From: JAKFEW01 sp036675505
GTDB lineage: Bacteria > Cyanobacteriota > Sericytochromatia > S15B-MN24 > JAQBPE01
Assembly: GCA_036675505.1 (NCBI GenBank)
Contig: JAKFEW010000018.1
Span: forward strand, 1-64,000
Direction of reading: 5' to 3'
Length of the DNA: 64,000 bases
The position numbers and the translations under genes were made by a program. Under the pieces are notes generated by a model. That model was given only the letters and a program-made list of their open reading frames with translations. It searched no databases and was not told where the DNA came from. Shown piece by piece: positions 8,534 through 16,582 of this stretch (the stretch's first letter is position 1; every line of letters starts with the position of its first letter).

Positions 8534-9183
8534 GCCCGCGCCAACCCTACCCGCTCGCGGTTCGCGCGATGACCGCGGCCGACATCCCGGCCGTGGTCGC
8601 CCTGCAGGGCCTCGCCTTCCCGGGCATGCCGTCGTGGTCCGAGGCCCAGCTCGCGAGCCACATCCGCACCTTCGCGGCGGGCCAGCTCGTGGCCGAAGGC
8701 CCCGATGGCCGGCTGATCGGCTCCGCGAGCTCGCTCGTGATCCTCTGGGACGACTACGACGACCGGGCGTCCTGGAGCGTGATCACCGGCGGCGGCACCT
8801 TCACGACCCACAACCCGGACGGCTTCACCCTGTACGGCGCCGACATCGGCGTCGATCCGGCCGCGCACGGGCGCGGCGTCGGGCGCGCCCTGTACGAAGC
8901 GCGCAAGGGGCTCGTGCGCCAGCTGAACTTGCAGCGCATCATCACGGGCGGCCGCATCCCGGGCTACGCGGCCGAGGCGGGCCAGCTCTCGCCGGAGGGC
9001 TACATCGCCGAGGTGGTCGCCGGCCTGCGGCGCGACCCCGTGCTGTCCTTCCAGCTCGCCAACGGCTTCCAGGTGCACGGCCTGATCCCGGGCTACCTGG
9101 GCAGCGACGCGGCCTCACTGGGCAACGCCACCTTGCTGGTCTGGCTGAACCCGGCCTTCGCCGACCGGCGCGTGGTCGCCTGA
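8530..9183 (+). CDS. GNAT family N-acetyltransferase
   Basis: 217 residues starting in the ATGA overlap with the HTH gene. The GNAT order is clear: N-terminal 'LAVRAMTAADIPAVVALQGLAFPG', then the core strand 'YGADIGVDPAAHGRGVGRALYEARK', in which HGRGVGRAL is the R/Q-x-x-G-x-G/A acetyl-CoA loop. It then continues 'QRIITGGRIPGYAAEAG', which resembles the larger GNATs that sit in carbon-nitrogen hydrolase contexts. The substrate is unknown. Cytoplasmic. Translational coupling to the regulator suggests expression controlled at the 7979-8015 repeats. Confidence 0.85.
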   Translation: MSPRQPYPLAVRAMTAADIPAVVALQGLAFPGMPSWSEAQLASHIRTFAAGQLVAEGPDGRLIGSASSLVILWDDYDDRASWSVITGGGTFTTHNPDGFTLYGADIGVDPAAHGRGVGRALYEARKGLVRQLNLQRIITGGRIPGYAAEAGQLSPEGYIAEVVAGLRRDPVLSFQLANGFQVHGLIPGYLGSDAASLGNATLLVWLNPAFADRRVVA

Positions 9184-9211
9184 GCGACCCCGGGCGGGGC
9201 GTCGGCGCGGC

Positions 9212-10276
9212 TCAGTGCCCGCGTGGGAGCTGGTGCTTGCCCGCAATCCCGCTCAGCGGGAGCTGCGCCGTCGAGCCCACCACCACCAGGCGGTAGGTGG
9301 CCCGCAGCAGGTGCCCGTGCGACCGGCGCGTGACGCGTGCCTCGAGCTTCTCGCCAGGCAGCGCGCGCAGCTGCACGAAGTCGACCAGCCCGCGCGAATC
9401 CGAGCGCGCGAGGCGCTTGCCGCGGCCGTCCAGGACCTCGAGGTCGAAGTCGTCGAGCTGCGCCTCGGGCACCACCACCATGGTCACGTACTGGCCCGCG
9501 GCCGAGGTCATCGGGTAGCGATCGGCCTCGTCGCCAGCGTCGATCGCGCCTTCGGCCATGAACGAGGTGTCGTTGTCGGCGAGCTGGGCCGCCGTGTCGC
9601 CAGGGTAACGCTCGACCAGCTCGTAACGCCGGGACGCCGCACCCCACTTCACTTCCACGCTGCGCTGCACGCGGCCGTCCTGGTCCACGTAACGGCCGAG
9701 GCCGTCGCGCTTGTAACCATGTGCGCCCAATGGCCCGAGCGGGCCGAGCGGGCCGAGGGCGCCGAGCGGGCCCACCGGGCCGAGCGCGGTCCACAGGCCG
9801 CCAGCCGCGAGGTGGGCCGCGAAGTCGCTGATCTTCGGCATGGTGGTCGTGTAGCTCGCGCCGAGCGGGCCGTCGGGCCCCAGCGGGCCGCGCTCGGAGA
9901 GCGGGCCGCCGCGCTGGGTCAGCTGTTTCGCCCAGCCCTCCCAGTTCCCCGCGAGGTCCATGTAACGGCTGGCGTTCCAGGCGTTCGAGCCGAGCGGCCC
10001 GAGCAGGCCGAGCGGCCCGTAGGCGCCGAGCGGGCCGGCGGCGCCCAGGCAGCTCGCCGCGGACAAGAGGCCCGCGGCCCCCGGCGGCGTGAGCACGGGC
10101 GGGCTCACCGCGTCCACGCGGCCGCGCAGCGCCTCGACGCTCGCCGCCGTGACCACCCAGCCGGCCTGCGCGGCCTGCATGGTCATGCCGCCAGGCTTGG
10201 CGACGGGGGCGAGGGCGGGCGCATGGGTGCAACCCGCGAGGGCTGTAACGAGGACGAGGGCGGTGAGCTTACGCAT
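9212..10276 (-). CDS. Collagen-like GPLG-repeat lipoprotein
   Basis: 354 residues. Signal peptide with lipobox: LVLVTALAGC, Cys15 is the lipidation site. Two blocks of Gly-Pro-Leu-Gly repeats (about 78-96 and 134-186: 'GAYGPLGLLGPLG', 'GPVGPLGALGPLGPLGPLG') flank a Trp-rich segment with 'DLAGNWEGWAKQL'. Gly recurs every third residue as in collagen-like proteins, but the units are dominated by GPLG. The C-terminal ~150 residues look like a beta-sandwich (pre-peptidase type, 'DFDLEVLDGRGKRLARSDSRG'). Probably exposed on the cell surface. Its ATG overlaps the end of the upstream esterase gene, so the two form an operon. Confidence 0.75.
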   Translation of the reverse strand: MRKLTALVLVTALAGCTHAPALAPVAKPGGMTMQAAQAGWVVTAASVEALRGRVDAVSPPVLTPPGAAGLLSAASCLGAAGPLGAYGPLGLLGPLGSNAWNASRYMDLAGNWEGWAKQLTQRGGPLSERGPLGPDGPLGASYTTTMPKISDFAAHLAAGGLWTALGPVGPLGALGPLGPLGPLGAHGYKRDGLGRYVDQDGRVQRSVEVKWGAASRRYELVERYPGDTAAQLADNDTSFMAEGAIDAGDEADRYPMTSAAGQYVTMVVVPEAQLDDFDLEVLDGRGKRLARSDSRGLVDFVQLRALPGEKLEARVTRRSHGHLLRATYRLVVVGSTAQLPLSGIAGKHQLPRGH

Positions 10277-11330
10277 GCGTCTTGGCCTTCCGGGTGCGCT
10301 TCTTGGCGGGGGTCGCCTTGCCCCCCATCCGGTGGGCGGCGAAGAAGTCCCAGATCAGCCGGCTCGCGTCGGGACCCTTCGCGTCGGTGTACGAGCCCGC
10401 GGCGTCGCCGCCGGCCCAGGCGTGGGCCATGCCGTCCACCATCACCTGCTCGACGACCGTCTTGCCGGCCTTGTCCTGGAAAGCGAGGCGCGTGAACTTG
10501 CGGCCGTTCGGCGCCTGCTCGGTGGTGCGCGCGTCGGGCGTGCCGTCGATGTCGTCGTCGTCCTGGCCGTTGGCGGCGAGGTCGTTGGTCTGGGCCCACT
10601 GGCGGGCGACCTGGTCGGCGTTCTTGGCGGCGACCGTGTAGTCGGCCGTGCCGTGCACCACGATCGCGGGCAGCACGCGCGCGTTCGCGCCCATCGCCTC
10701 GTAGGCCTGGCGGCCGGCCGTGTCGGGGTTCGGGCCGCCCATGAACATGGCCATCTGGGCGGTCATCTGGCTCGAGGCCGCGCCGTACTCCAGGCCCGAG
10801 TGGATGCCCACGGCCGCGAAGACGTCCGGGTAGGCCGCGGCCAGCGTGCCCGCGTAGGCGCCGCCCGCCGAGATGCCGGCGACGTAGACGGCCTTGCGGT
10901 CGACCTTGTGGGCCTTCGCGACCTGCTCGATCATGCCGACGATCTGGCCGGCGAGGCCCTTGCCGCGCTGCCAGTGGGCCGGCTCGTACCAGGGCATGCA
11001 GGCCATCGGGTGGTCCTGGCGGGTCTGGCCGGGATACAGCACCAGGAAGCCTTCCTTCTCGGCGAGCTGGTTCATGCGCGTGCCCTTGGCGAAATCGTCG
11101 GGGTCCTGCGTGCAGCCGTGCAGCATCACCACCAGCGGCTGCGCGGCGGTGGCGCCGGCGGGCGCGTACAGCTTGTAACCGCGGCCGTCGAAGGTGCCGG
11201 CGGTGAAGCTGCCCTTCGCGCGGCTGGCCAGATCGCCGGCCTGGGCGAGCGGGGCCATGGTCGGGCGGGCGGTCGCGCCGCAACCGGCGACGAGCAGGGC
11301 GAGAGCGATGCAGGAGCAGGTAACGCGCAA
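10269..11330 (-). CDS. PHB-depolymerase-family (LpqC-like) esterase lipoprotein
   Basis: About 353 residues from the proposed TTG at 11330, chosen because it is preceded by AGAGG 8 bases upstream and gives a clean lipoprotein signal (LALLVAGCG). A longer frame to an ATG at 11453 has no ribosome site. Alpha/beta-hydrolase features: oxyanion region VVMLHGCTQDPDDFA, nucleophile elbow AGISAGGAY, Asp in HGTADYTV, His in MAHAWAGGDAAGS. These match the secreted polyhydroxybutyrate depolymerase/feruloyl-esterase-like group; the actual substrate is unknown. First of three paralogues in the window, and divergent from the second. Confidence 0.85.
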   Translation of the reverse strand: MRVTCSCIALALLVAGCGATARPTMAPLAQAGDLASRAKGSFTAGTFDGRGYKLYAPAGATAAQPLVVMLHGCTQDPDDFAKGTRMNQLAEKEGFLVLYPGQTRQDHPMACMPWYEPAHWQRGKGLAGQIVGMIEQVAKAHKVDRKAVYVAGISAGGAYAGTLAAAYPDVFAAVGIHSGLEYGAASSQMTAQMAMFMGGPNPDTAGRQAYEAMGANARVLPAIVVHGTADYTVAAKNADQVARQWAQTNDLAANGQDDDDIDGTPDARTTEQAPNGRKFTRLAFQDKAGKTVVEQVMVDGMAHAWAGGDAAGSYTDAKGPDASRLIWDFFAAHRMGGKATPAKKRTRKAKTHA

Positions 11331-11403
11331 GGAACAGGCCTCTGGGTGGATCGGGGAAGGGATGCCTCTGCGATCCTTTCGGTAAAGGCCCCACCATGCT
11401 GAC

Positions 11404-11422
11404 GTTAATCTTAGTTTAAGGA
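11404..11422. promoter_or_regulatory. Pho-box-like repeat between divergent esterase genes
   Basis: GTTAATCT (11404-11411), 3 bases, TTTAAGGA (11415-11422): 11-base period. On the other strand it reads as CTTAAA/ATTAAC. It lies about 75 bases upstream of the minus-strand esterase start. Confidence 0.4.
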
Positions 11423-11459
11423 CCGGGTGGTTGTAACGGATTTGAAACGACATGAAAGG

Positions 11460-11477
11460 TTTAATCGACGTTAAGGA
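11460..11477. promoter_or_regulatory. YTTAA direct repeat upstream of the 11536 esterase
   Basis: TTTAATCG (11460-11467) and GTTAAGGA (11470-11477), 10-base period, about 60 bases before the start. The half-sites match those at 7492-7509 and 11404-11422. Confidence 0.35.
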
Positions 11478-11535
11478 AGCACAAGGCTTCCGAGGCAGGT
11501 CGCGCGCGACGGTGCGCGCGCGCGAGGAGGACTCG

Positions 11536-12561
11536 ATGACGAAGTTCGGCTACGGGTTGGTCGCAGCGCTGCTGCTCGCGGCGTGCGGTGGTGTGCAGCC
11601 CGTCCACCCGAAGGTCCTGGGCACGGGCGGCGCCCGCAGCCTGGCAGGCGGGCTCCAGCATGAGGCCTTCGGCGATCGCAGTTACAAGCTCTTCGTGCCG
11701 AAGTCGATCGCGCCCGGCAAGGCGGCCCCGCTGGTCGTCATGTTGCATGGCTGCACGCAGGACCCCGATCAGTTCGCGACCGGCACGCGCATGAACCTGC
11801 TCGCCGAGAAGGAAGGCTTCCTGGTGCTGTATCCCGACCAGCCGCGCAGCGCGCACGCCTTCAAGTGCTGGAACTGGTTCTCGCCGTCGAACCAGGTGCG
11901 CGGCAAGGGCGAGCCGGCGGCGATCGTCGGCATGGTCGAGCAGGTCGCGAAGAAGCACTTCGTCGACCGCGGCGCGGTCTTCGCCACCGGCATCTCGGCG
12001 GGCGGCGCGATGACCGCCGTGCTCGGCGCGGCCTACCCCGACGTCTTCGCGGCGATCGGCGTGGCGAGCGGCCTGGAGTACGGCGCGGCGTCGAGCGAGA
12101 TGGAAGGCCGCAAGGCCATGAGCGCGGGCGGCCCGGATCCCGCGGTGGCGGGCCGCAAGGCCTTCGAGGCCGCCGGCGCCAACGCCCGCCTGGTGCCGAC
12201 CATCGTGTTCCACGGCGCCGACGACCACATCGTGGCGCCGGTGAACGCCGACCAGGCGGTCGGCCAGTGGGCCCAGACCAACGACCTCGCCGCGGACGGC
12301 AAGGACGACGACAGCCTCGACGCCCTGCCGGACGGCAAGGAAGAGGGCCAGGCGCCGAACGGCAAGCGTTACACGCGCTGGTTCTTCAAGGACAAGGCCG
12401 GCCGCGTGATGCTCCAGAAGGTCGTGGTGAGCGGGATGGGCCACGCCTGGTCCGGCGGCGACGCCGCGGGCTCTTACACGGATCCGCAGGGCCCCGACGC
12501 CAGCGGGCTGACCTGGGAGTTCTTCAAGGCCAACCGCCGCGCGCCCAAGAAGCAGGCCTAG
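11536..12561 (+). CDS. PHB-depolymerase-family esterase lipoprotein
   Basis: 341 residues from the ATG at 11536, which has GAGGAGG 5 bases upstream and gives a signal peptide ending LLLAACGG (lipobox Cys). The longer in-frame ATG at 11452 lacks a ribosome site. Catalytic landmarks are VVMLHGCTQDPDQFATGTRMN, TGISAGGAM (Ser nucleophile), FHGADDHIV (Asp) and MGHAWSGGDAAGSYTD (His). Very similar to the divergent gene at 10269-11330, hence a recent tandem duplication. Followed by a third copy one base after its stop, so the pair is co-transcribed. Probably hydrolyses an extracellular polyester or aryl ester. Confidence 0.87.
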   Translation: MTKFGYGLVAALLLAACGGVQPVHPKVLGTGGARSLAGGLQHEAFGDRSYKLFVPKSIAPGKAAPLVVMLHGCTQDPDQFATGTRMNLLAEKEGFLVLYPDQPRSAHAFKCWNWFSPSNQVRGKGEPAAIVGMVEQVAKKHFVDRGAVFATGISAGGAMTAVLGAAYPDVFAAIGVASGLEYGAASSEMEGRKAMSAGGPDPAVAGRKAFEAAGANARLVPTIVFHGADDHIVAPVNADQAVGQWAQTNDLAADGKDDDSLDALPDGKEEGQAPNGKRYTRWFFKDKAGRVMLQKVVVSGMGHAWSGGDAAGSYTDPQGPDASGLTWEFFKANRRAPKKQA

Positions 12562-12562
12562 C

Positions 12563-13510
12563 ATGCCCACCCGGCGTTTCGGCGCCGCCCTCGGGGTCGC
12601 GCTCGTCGCGGCCCTCGGCGTGACGGTCCCCGGCCGCGCCGCGCCCGGCGGGATGATCGTGGGGGCCCACGCGGGCCTCGCCTACAAGCTCCATGTGCCC
12701 GCGACGCGCCGGTCGCGGGCACCGCTGATCGTGATGCTGCACGGCTGCACGCAGGACGCCGACCAGTTCGCGACGAGCACGCGCATGAACGCGATCGCCG
12801 ACCGCGAGGGCTTCCTGGTGCTCTACCCGACCCAGAGCGCGCTCGCCAACCCGCGGCGCTGCTGGAACTGGTTCATGACCGCGCACCAGGGCCGCGACCG
12901 CGGCGAGCCCGCGGCGATCGCCGGGCTGGTCGAGGCGATCGCCCGCCAGCACGACGTCGACGCGCGGCGGGTCTACGTGGCCGGTCTCTCGGCGGGCGGC
13001 GCGATGGCGACCGTGCTCGGCGCGGCCTACCCTGACGTGTTCGCGGCCGTCGGCGTCTGCGCGGGCCTGGCCTACGGGGCCGCGAAGGACGTCGACTCCG
13101 CGCTCGCCGCGATGGCGAAGGGCGCACAGGACCCGGCCGCGCTGCCGGGGCGGGTGAGCGGCGCGATGGGCGCGCGCAAGCGCGTGGTGCCCTTGCTCGT
13201 GATCCAGGGCACCCAGGACACCCGCGTGGTGCCGCTGAACGCCGACCAGCTGGCCAGCCAGTGGGCCGCCGCGTCCGGCCTGCCAGCCGAGCCCGCCGGG
13301 CGCGAGACCGTGGCCGCGCTGCCGGGCACGCGGCCGGTGGAGAAGGCGGTCTGGCGCGACCCGCTGGGGCGCTCGGTCGTCGAGCGCTGGCTGGTCACGG
13401 ACCTCGGCCACGCCTGGCCGGGCGGGGACGCGGCGGGCACGCACGTGGACCCGGTCGGCCCTTCGGCCTCCGAGGCCTTCTGGACCTTCTTCCGCGACCG
13501 CCGGCTGTAG
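12563..13510 (+). CDS. PHB-depolymerase-family esterase, secreted
   Basis: 315 residues; third paralogue of the cluster. The N-terminal MPTRRFGAALGVALVAALGVTVPGRAA is a Sec signal without a lipobox Cys, so this copy is probably released while the other two are lipid-anchored. Catalytic landmarks are retained: IVMLHGCTQDADQFATSTRMN, AGLSAGGAM, IQGTQDTRV and LGHAWPGGDAAGT. The lid region between nucleophile and Asp is shorter and diverged, suggesting a different substrate range. It starts immediately after the preceding stop, with the upstream sequence ending the previous gene's Lys/Arg-rich tail. Confidence 0.87.
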   Translation: MPTRRFGAALGVALVAALGVTVPGRAAPGGMIVGAHAGLAYKLHVPATRRSRAPLIVMLHGCTQDADQFATSTRMNAIADREGFLVLYPTQSALANPRRCWNWFMTAHQGRDRGEPAAIAGLVEAIARQHDVDARRVYVAGLSAGGAMATVLGAAYPDVFAAVGVCAGLAYGAAKDVDSALAAMAKGAQDPAALPGRVSGAMGARKRVVPLLVIQGTQDTRVVPLNADQLASQWAAASGLPAEPAGRETVAALPGTRPVEKAVWRDPLGRSVVERWLVTDLGHAWPGGDAAGTHVDPVGPSASEAFWTFFRDRRL

Positions 13511-13546
13511 CCCGGGCGCTCTCCCGCCCCGCCGCGGGGAACCGGG
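13511..13546. terminator. GC-rich nested hairpin between convergent genes
   Basis: CCCGG (13511-13515) pairs with CCGGG (13542-13546) and encloses CCCCG-ccg-CGGGG (13527-13539). It lies exactly between two convergent stops. No T-run, so the terminator call is tentative. Confidence 0.35.
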
Positions 13547-16459
13547 TTACGGGCGGCCCACCAGCGAGGCCAGATCCGCCGGCGGCGGGGCGTCGAGCAG
13601 GTCCTTGAAGCGCTGCTCCACCAGCCGGTAATGCTGCAGCGCCCGGTGCGGCTCCTCCGCCTCCAGGTACCGCAGGATCAGCTCGCGGTTGAACTCCTCC
13701 GACACCGGGTCGATTTCGAGCGCCCGGCGCAAGAGCGCGACGCCCCGCTCCGCGTCCCGCCCGTCGTCGAGCGCCAGCAGCCGCCGCACCGCGCCCAGGG
13801 CCTGGTCCTGGAGCCCGTGGCGCAGCGCCACGATCCACTCATCGTCGGCGCCGGCCAGGAAGTCACCCACGTAGAGCGCGAGCGCGCGCTCGAGCAGGGC
13901 GCGCTCCTCGGCCGCGTCACAGGCCAGGCGCGCGGCCTTGAGCGCCTGCTCGAAGTCGCGCGTGTCGAGGGCGATCGGCACCTGGCGGTTGAAGAGGTAG
14001 CGCCCGTCGAGGCGCAGGATGAAGCGCGAGGGCTGGCCGCGGCCGAGGTGCGGCTCGAGCGCCTTGCGCAGGCGCATGAGGGTCATGTTCATGAGGTCGT
14101 TCGAGACGGCCTCGCGCGGGAAGACCGCCTCGAGCAGGTGGGCCTTGGTGGCGCCCTCCGGCGTGAACAGGAAGTAGGCGAAGAGCAAGCGGGCGCGGGC
14201 GGTCTGCCACTCGCGATCGCCCACCTCCACGCCGCCGCGTTCGACGCGCAGCCCGCCGAAGCAGCGCACGAGCAGCTCGGGCTCGGGCTCGGGCGCCGCC
14301 AGGAAGCCGCCGCGCGGGCCGGCGCCCGCCGCGACCTCGCTCGCGAGCTGCTCGGTCTCGCGCAGCAGGTGCTTGTAGCCGAGCCGGTGCGCGCGCTCGA
14401 GCAGCTGCTCGACCAGCGCCTCGGCCTCCTGGCGCCGGCCGGCCGCCAGGTGCGCCTTGGCGCGTACCTGCACGAAGTCAGGCACATGGTGGAAGGCCTC
14501 GGCGCCGCCGACCACCTGCTCCACCTCCCCGGACAAGCGGGCCGCGGCCTGCGCGTCGCCCTCGAGCACCGCGAGCTCGGCGCGGAAGTTCAGCGAATAG
14601 GCGAGCCCGAGCGCGTCGTTGGTGCGCCGCGCCTGCAGCTCGGCGGACTCGAAGCAGGCGGCCGCCTGCGTGAGCGCGCCACCTTTCAGGTGCGCGTAGC
14701 CCAGGATCCGCAAAGCGTAGCCCTCCTCGCGGCTCAGCCGGAAGCGGCGCACCAGCGCGAGCGCCGCCTCGGCCGCCTCGCGCGCCTCGTCGAGCCGGTC
14801 GAGCTGGGCGAGCACGAGCGCGCGGTTGATCGGCGTCATCCAGACCGCCGGCGTGCCGTCGGCCTGGGCCGGTCGCATCGCGGCGTCGTAGCAGTCGAGA
14901 GCGCCCGCGAACTCGCCGAGGCGGGTGTAACAGACGCCCAGGTTGTGGATCGCGCGGGCCTCGGCGTACGGGTCGCCGAGGCGCTTGCCGGCCTCGAGCG
15001 CGGCCTGGAAGTGGCCGATCGCCCCTTCGGTGTCGCCCGATAGCAGCGCCAGGCCGCCCTCCACGATCCGCGCGTCGACCCTGCAGCGCGGCGAGGCCTC
15101 CGCGGCCGGCCCCACCTCGGCGAGCCGCTCGCGCGCGAGCGCCACGTTGCCGCAGCTGGCCGCCACCTGGGCCTGGCGCAGCCGCGCGAGCGCGCGCCCG
15201 AGCGGCCCGGGCCCGGGGCCGAAGGCCGCCACGGCCTGCTCGAGCAGGGCGTCGGCGCGTGCGAAGTCGCCCCAGCGCCGGTGCAGCTCGCCCTGGACCA
15301 TCAGCAGCTCGGGGCGATCGGCCTCCTCGCCCAGCGCGCCGAGCGTGCTCGCGAGCGCCTCCAGGCGGCCGTCCGCGAGCCAGGTCTCGGCGACGTCCAC
15401 CAGCCGCTCGCCGGCCCAGGCCGCCTCGCCCGCGTCGATCCAGAAGCGCAGGGCCGTCGCGGCCTGGCCCGCGCGCCAGTAATGGTCGCCCACGCGCCGC
15501 AGGAGCGCCTGGCGCGCCGGCCGCTCGAGCTCGGCGTCGAGCCGCCGGCGCAGCATGGTGCGCAGCGCCGGGTGCAGCACGTACTGGTCGACGCCGTGCG
15601 GGAAGAGCAGCCGTTCGCGGCGCAGCGCGGCGACGAGCTCGGCGCCGAGCGGCACGCCGAGCACGTCCTCGCAGCGCGCCGGCTCGATCGCGTCGAGCAG
15701 CGCCAGGCGCTGGAGGCAGGCGCGCGTCTCGGCGGGCTGGCCGGCGAGCAGCTGCTCCTCGAGGTAGGCGTCGAGCAGGGCGGGGGTCATGCCCATCGCG
15801 GCGGGCCAGCCGCCGGTGGTGGCGAGCAGCTCGGCGAGCGCCCGGTCGTCGAGCTCGGGCCGCAGCGCCAGCAGTTCGTCGAGGTCGAAGGCGAGCGCCG
15901 GCTCGTCGAGCAGCAGCAGCTCGCGGCGTGCCTGGCGGGCGGCGAGCTCCACCTCGGGCGGCTTGCGCGCCGCGAGCACGAGCCGCACCCGCTCGGGCAG
16001 GTACTGCATGAGCCGCGCGACGAGCGCGTCGAGGGTGGGCGAGGCGGCCCGGTGGTAGTCGTCGAGCACGAGCAGCAGCGGACGGTCGCACTGCTCGTCG
16101 AGGTCGGCGATCAGCGAGGAGAGCGCGGCGATCGCGCCCTCGCGCTCGCGGGCGCGGCCGAGCATGCTGCGCGCCTCGGTCGCGAAGCCCGGCAGCGCCC
16201 GCTCGCACGCGGCGACGAGGTAGGCGAGGAAGGCGTCGAGGTCGGCGTCCTCGGCGTCGAGCGTCAGCCAGGCGCAGTCCTGGCGGCGCGCCCAGTCCGC
16301 GAGCAGCGAGGTCTTGCCGTAGCCCGTGCCCGCGCACAGCACGACGTGGCGGCCCTCGGCGAGGGCGGCGTCGAGGGTGGCCGCGAGGCGCGGACGGACG
16401 ACCGCGCCGTCCCAGGGCGGCGGCGGCGTGAGCTTGCGTCGGAGGATCGGTCGGTTCAT
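13547..16459 (-). CDS. MalT-like STAND ATPase with C-terminal BTAD domain, transcriptional regulator
   Basis: 970 residues. N-terminal MNRPILRRKLTPPPPWDGAVVRPRL is the typical MalT/LuxR-STAND entry. The P-loop GTGYGKT is at 44-50 and Walker B LLLVLDD at about 128-134. About 330-720 is TPR-like helical repeats ('GDPYAEARAIHNLGVCYTRLGEFAGALDCYDAA'). From about 730 comes an OmpR-like winged helix plus BTAD domain ('FGGLRVERGGVEVGDREWQTARARLLFAYFL', then 'FEQALKAARLACDAAEERALLERALALYVGDFL'), as in AfsR/SARP-type regulators. It probably responds to a ligand by oligomerising and activating transcription. No target is evident; the neighbours are the esterase cluster and the acidic lipoproteins. Confidence 0.88.
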   Translation of the reverse strand: MNRPILRRKLTPPPPWDGAVVRPRLAATLDAALAEGRHVVLCAGTGYGKTSLLADWARRQDCAWLTLDAEDADLDAFLAYLVAACERALPGFATEARSMLGRAREREGAIAALSSLIADLDEQCDRPLLLVLDDYHRAASPTLDALVARLMQYLPERVRLVLAARKPPEVELAARQARRELLLLDEPALAFDLDELLALRPELDDRALAELLATTGGWPAAMGMTPALLDAYLEEQLLAGQPAETRACLQRLALLDAIEPARCEDVLGVPLGAELVAALRRERLLFPHGVDQYVLHPALRTMLRRRLDAELERPARQALLRRVGDHYWRAGQAATALRFWIDAGEAAWAGERLVDVAETWLADGRLEALASTLGALGEEADRPELLMVQGELHRRWGDFARADALLEQAVAAFGPGPGPLGRALARLRQAQVAASCGNVALARERLAEVGPAAEASPRCRVDARIVEGGLALLSGDTEGAIGHFQAALEAGKRLGDPYAEARAIHNLGVCYTRLGEFAGALDCYDAAMRPAQADGTPAVWMTPINRALVLAQLDRLDEAREAAEAALALVRRFRLSREEGYALRILGYAHLKGGALTQAAACFESAELQARRTNDALGLAYSLNFRAELAVLEGDAQAAARLSGEVEQVVGGAEAFHHVPDFVQVRAKAHLAAGRRQEAEALVEQLLERAHRLGYKHLLRETEQLASEVAAGAGPRGGFLAAPEPEPELLVRCFGGLRVERGGVEVGDREWQTARARLLFAYFLFTPEGATKAHLLEAVFPREAVSNDLMNMTLMRLRKALEPHLGRGQPSRFILRLDGRYLFNRQVPIALDTRDFEQALKAARLACDAAEERALLERALALYVGDFLAGADDEWIVALRHGLQDQALGAVRRLLALDDGRDAERGVALLRRALEIDPVSEEFNRELILRYLEAEEPHRALQHYRLVEQRFKDLLDAPPPADLASLVGRP

Positions 16460-16582
16460 CGGGGCCTGGGCGCGGTGGGTCGTCAGCGGGATTATTCCCC
16501 GTGCGCGGCGGGGCCACGCGGTACCCGACGTGACGAGGCCGCCAGATCGGGGGATCCGGCGGCCTCCTGTCAGGCGGGACGA

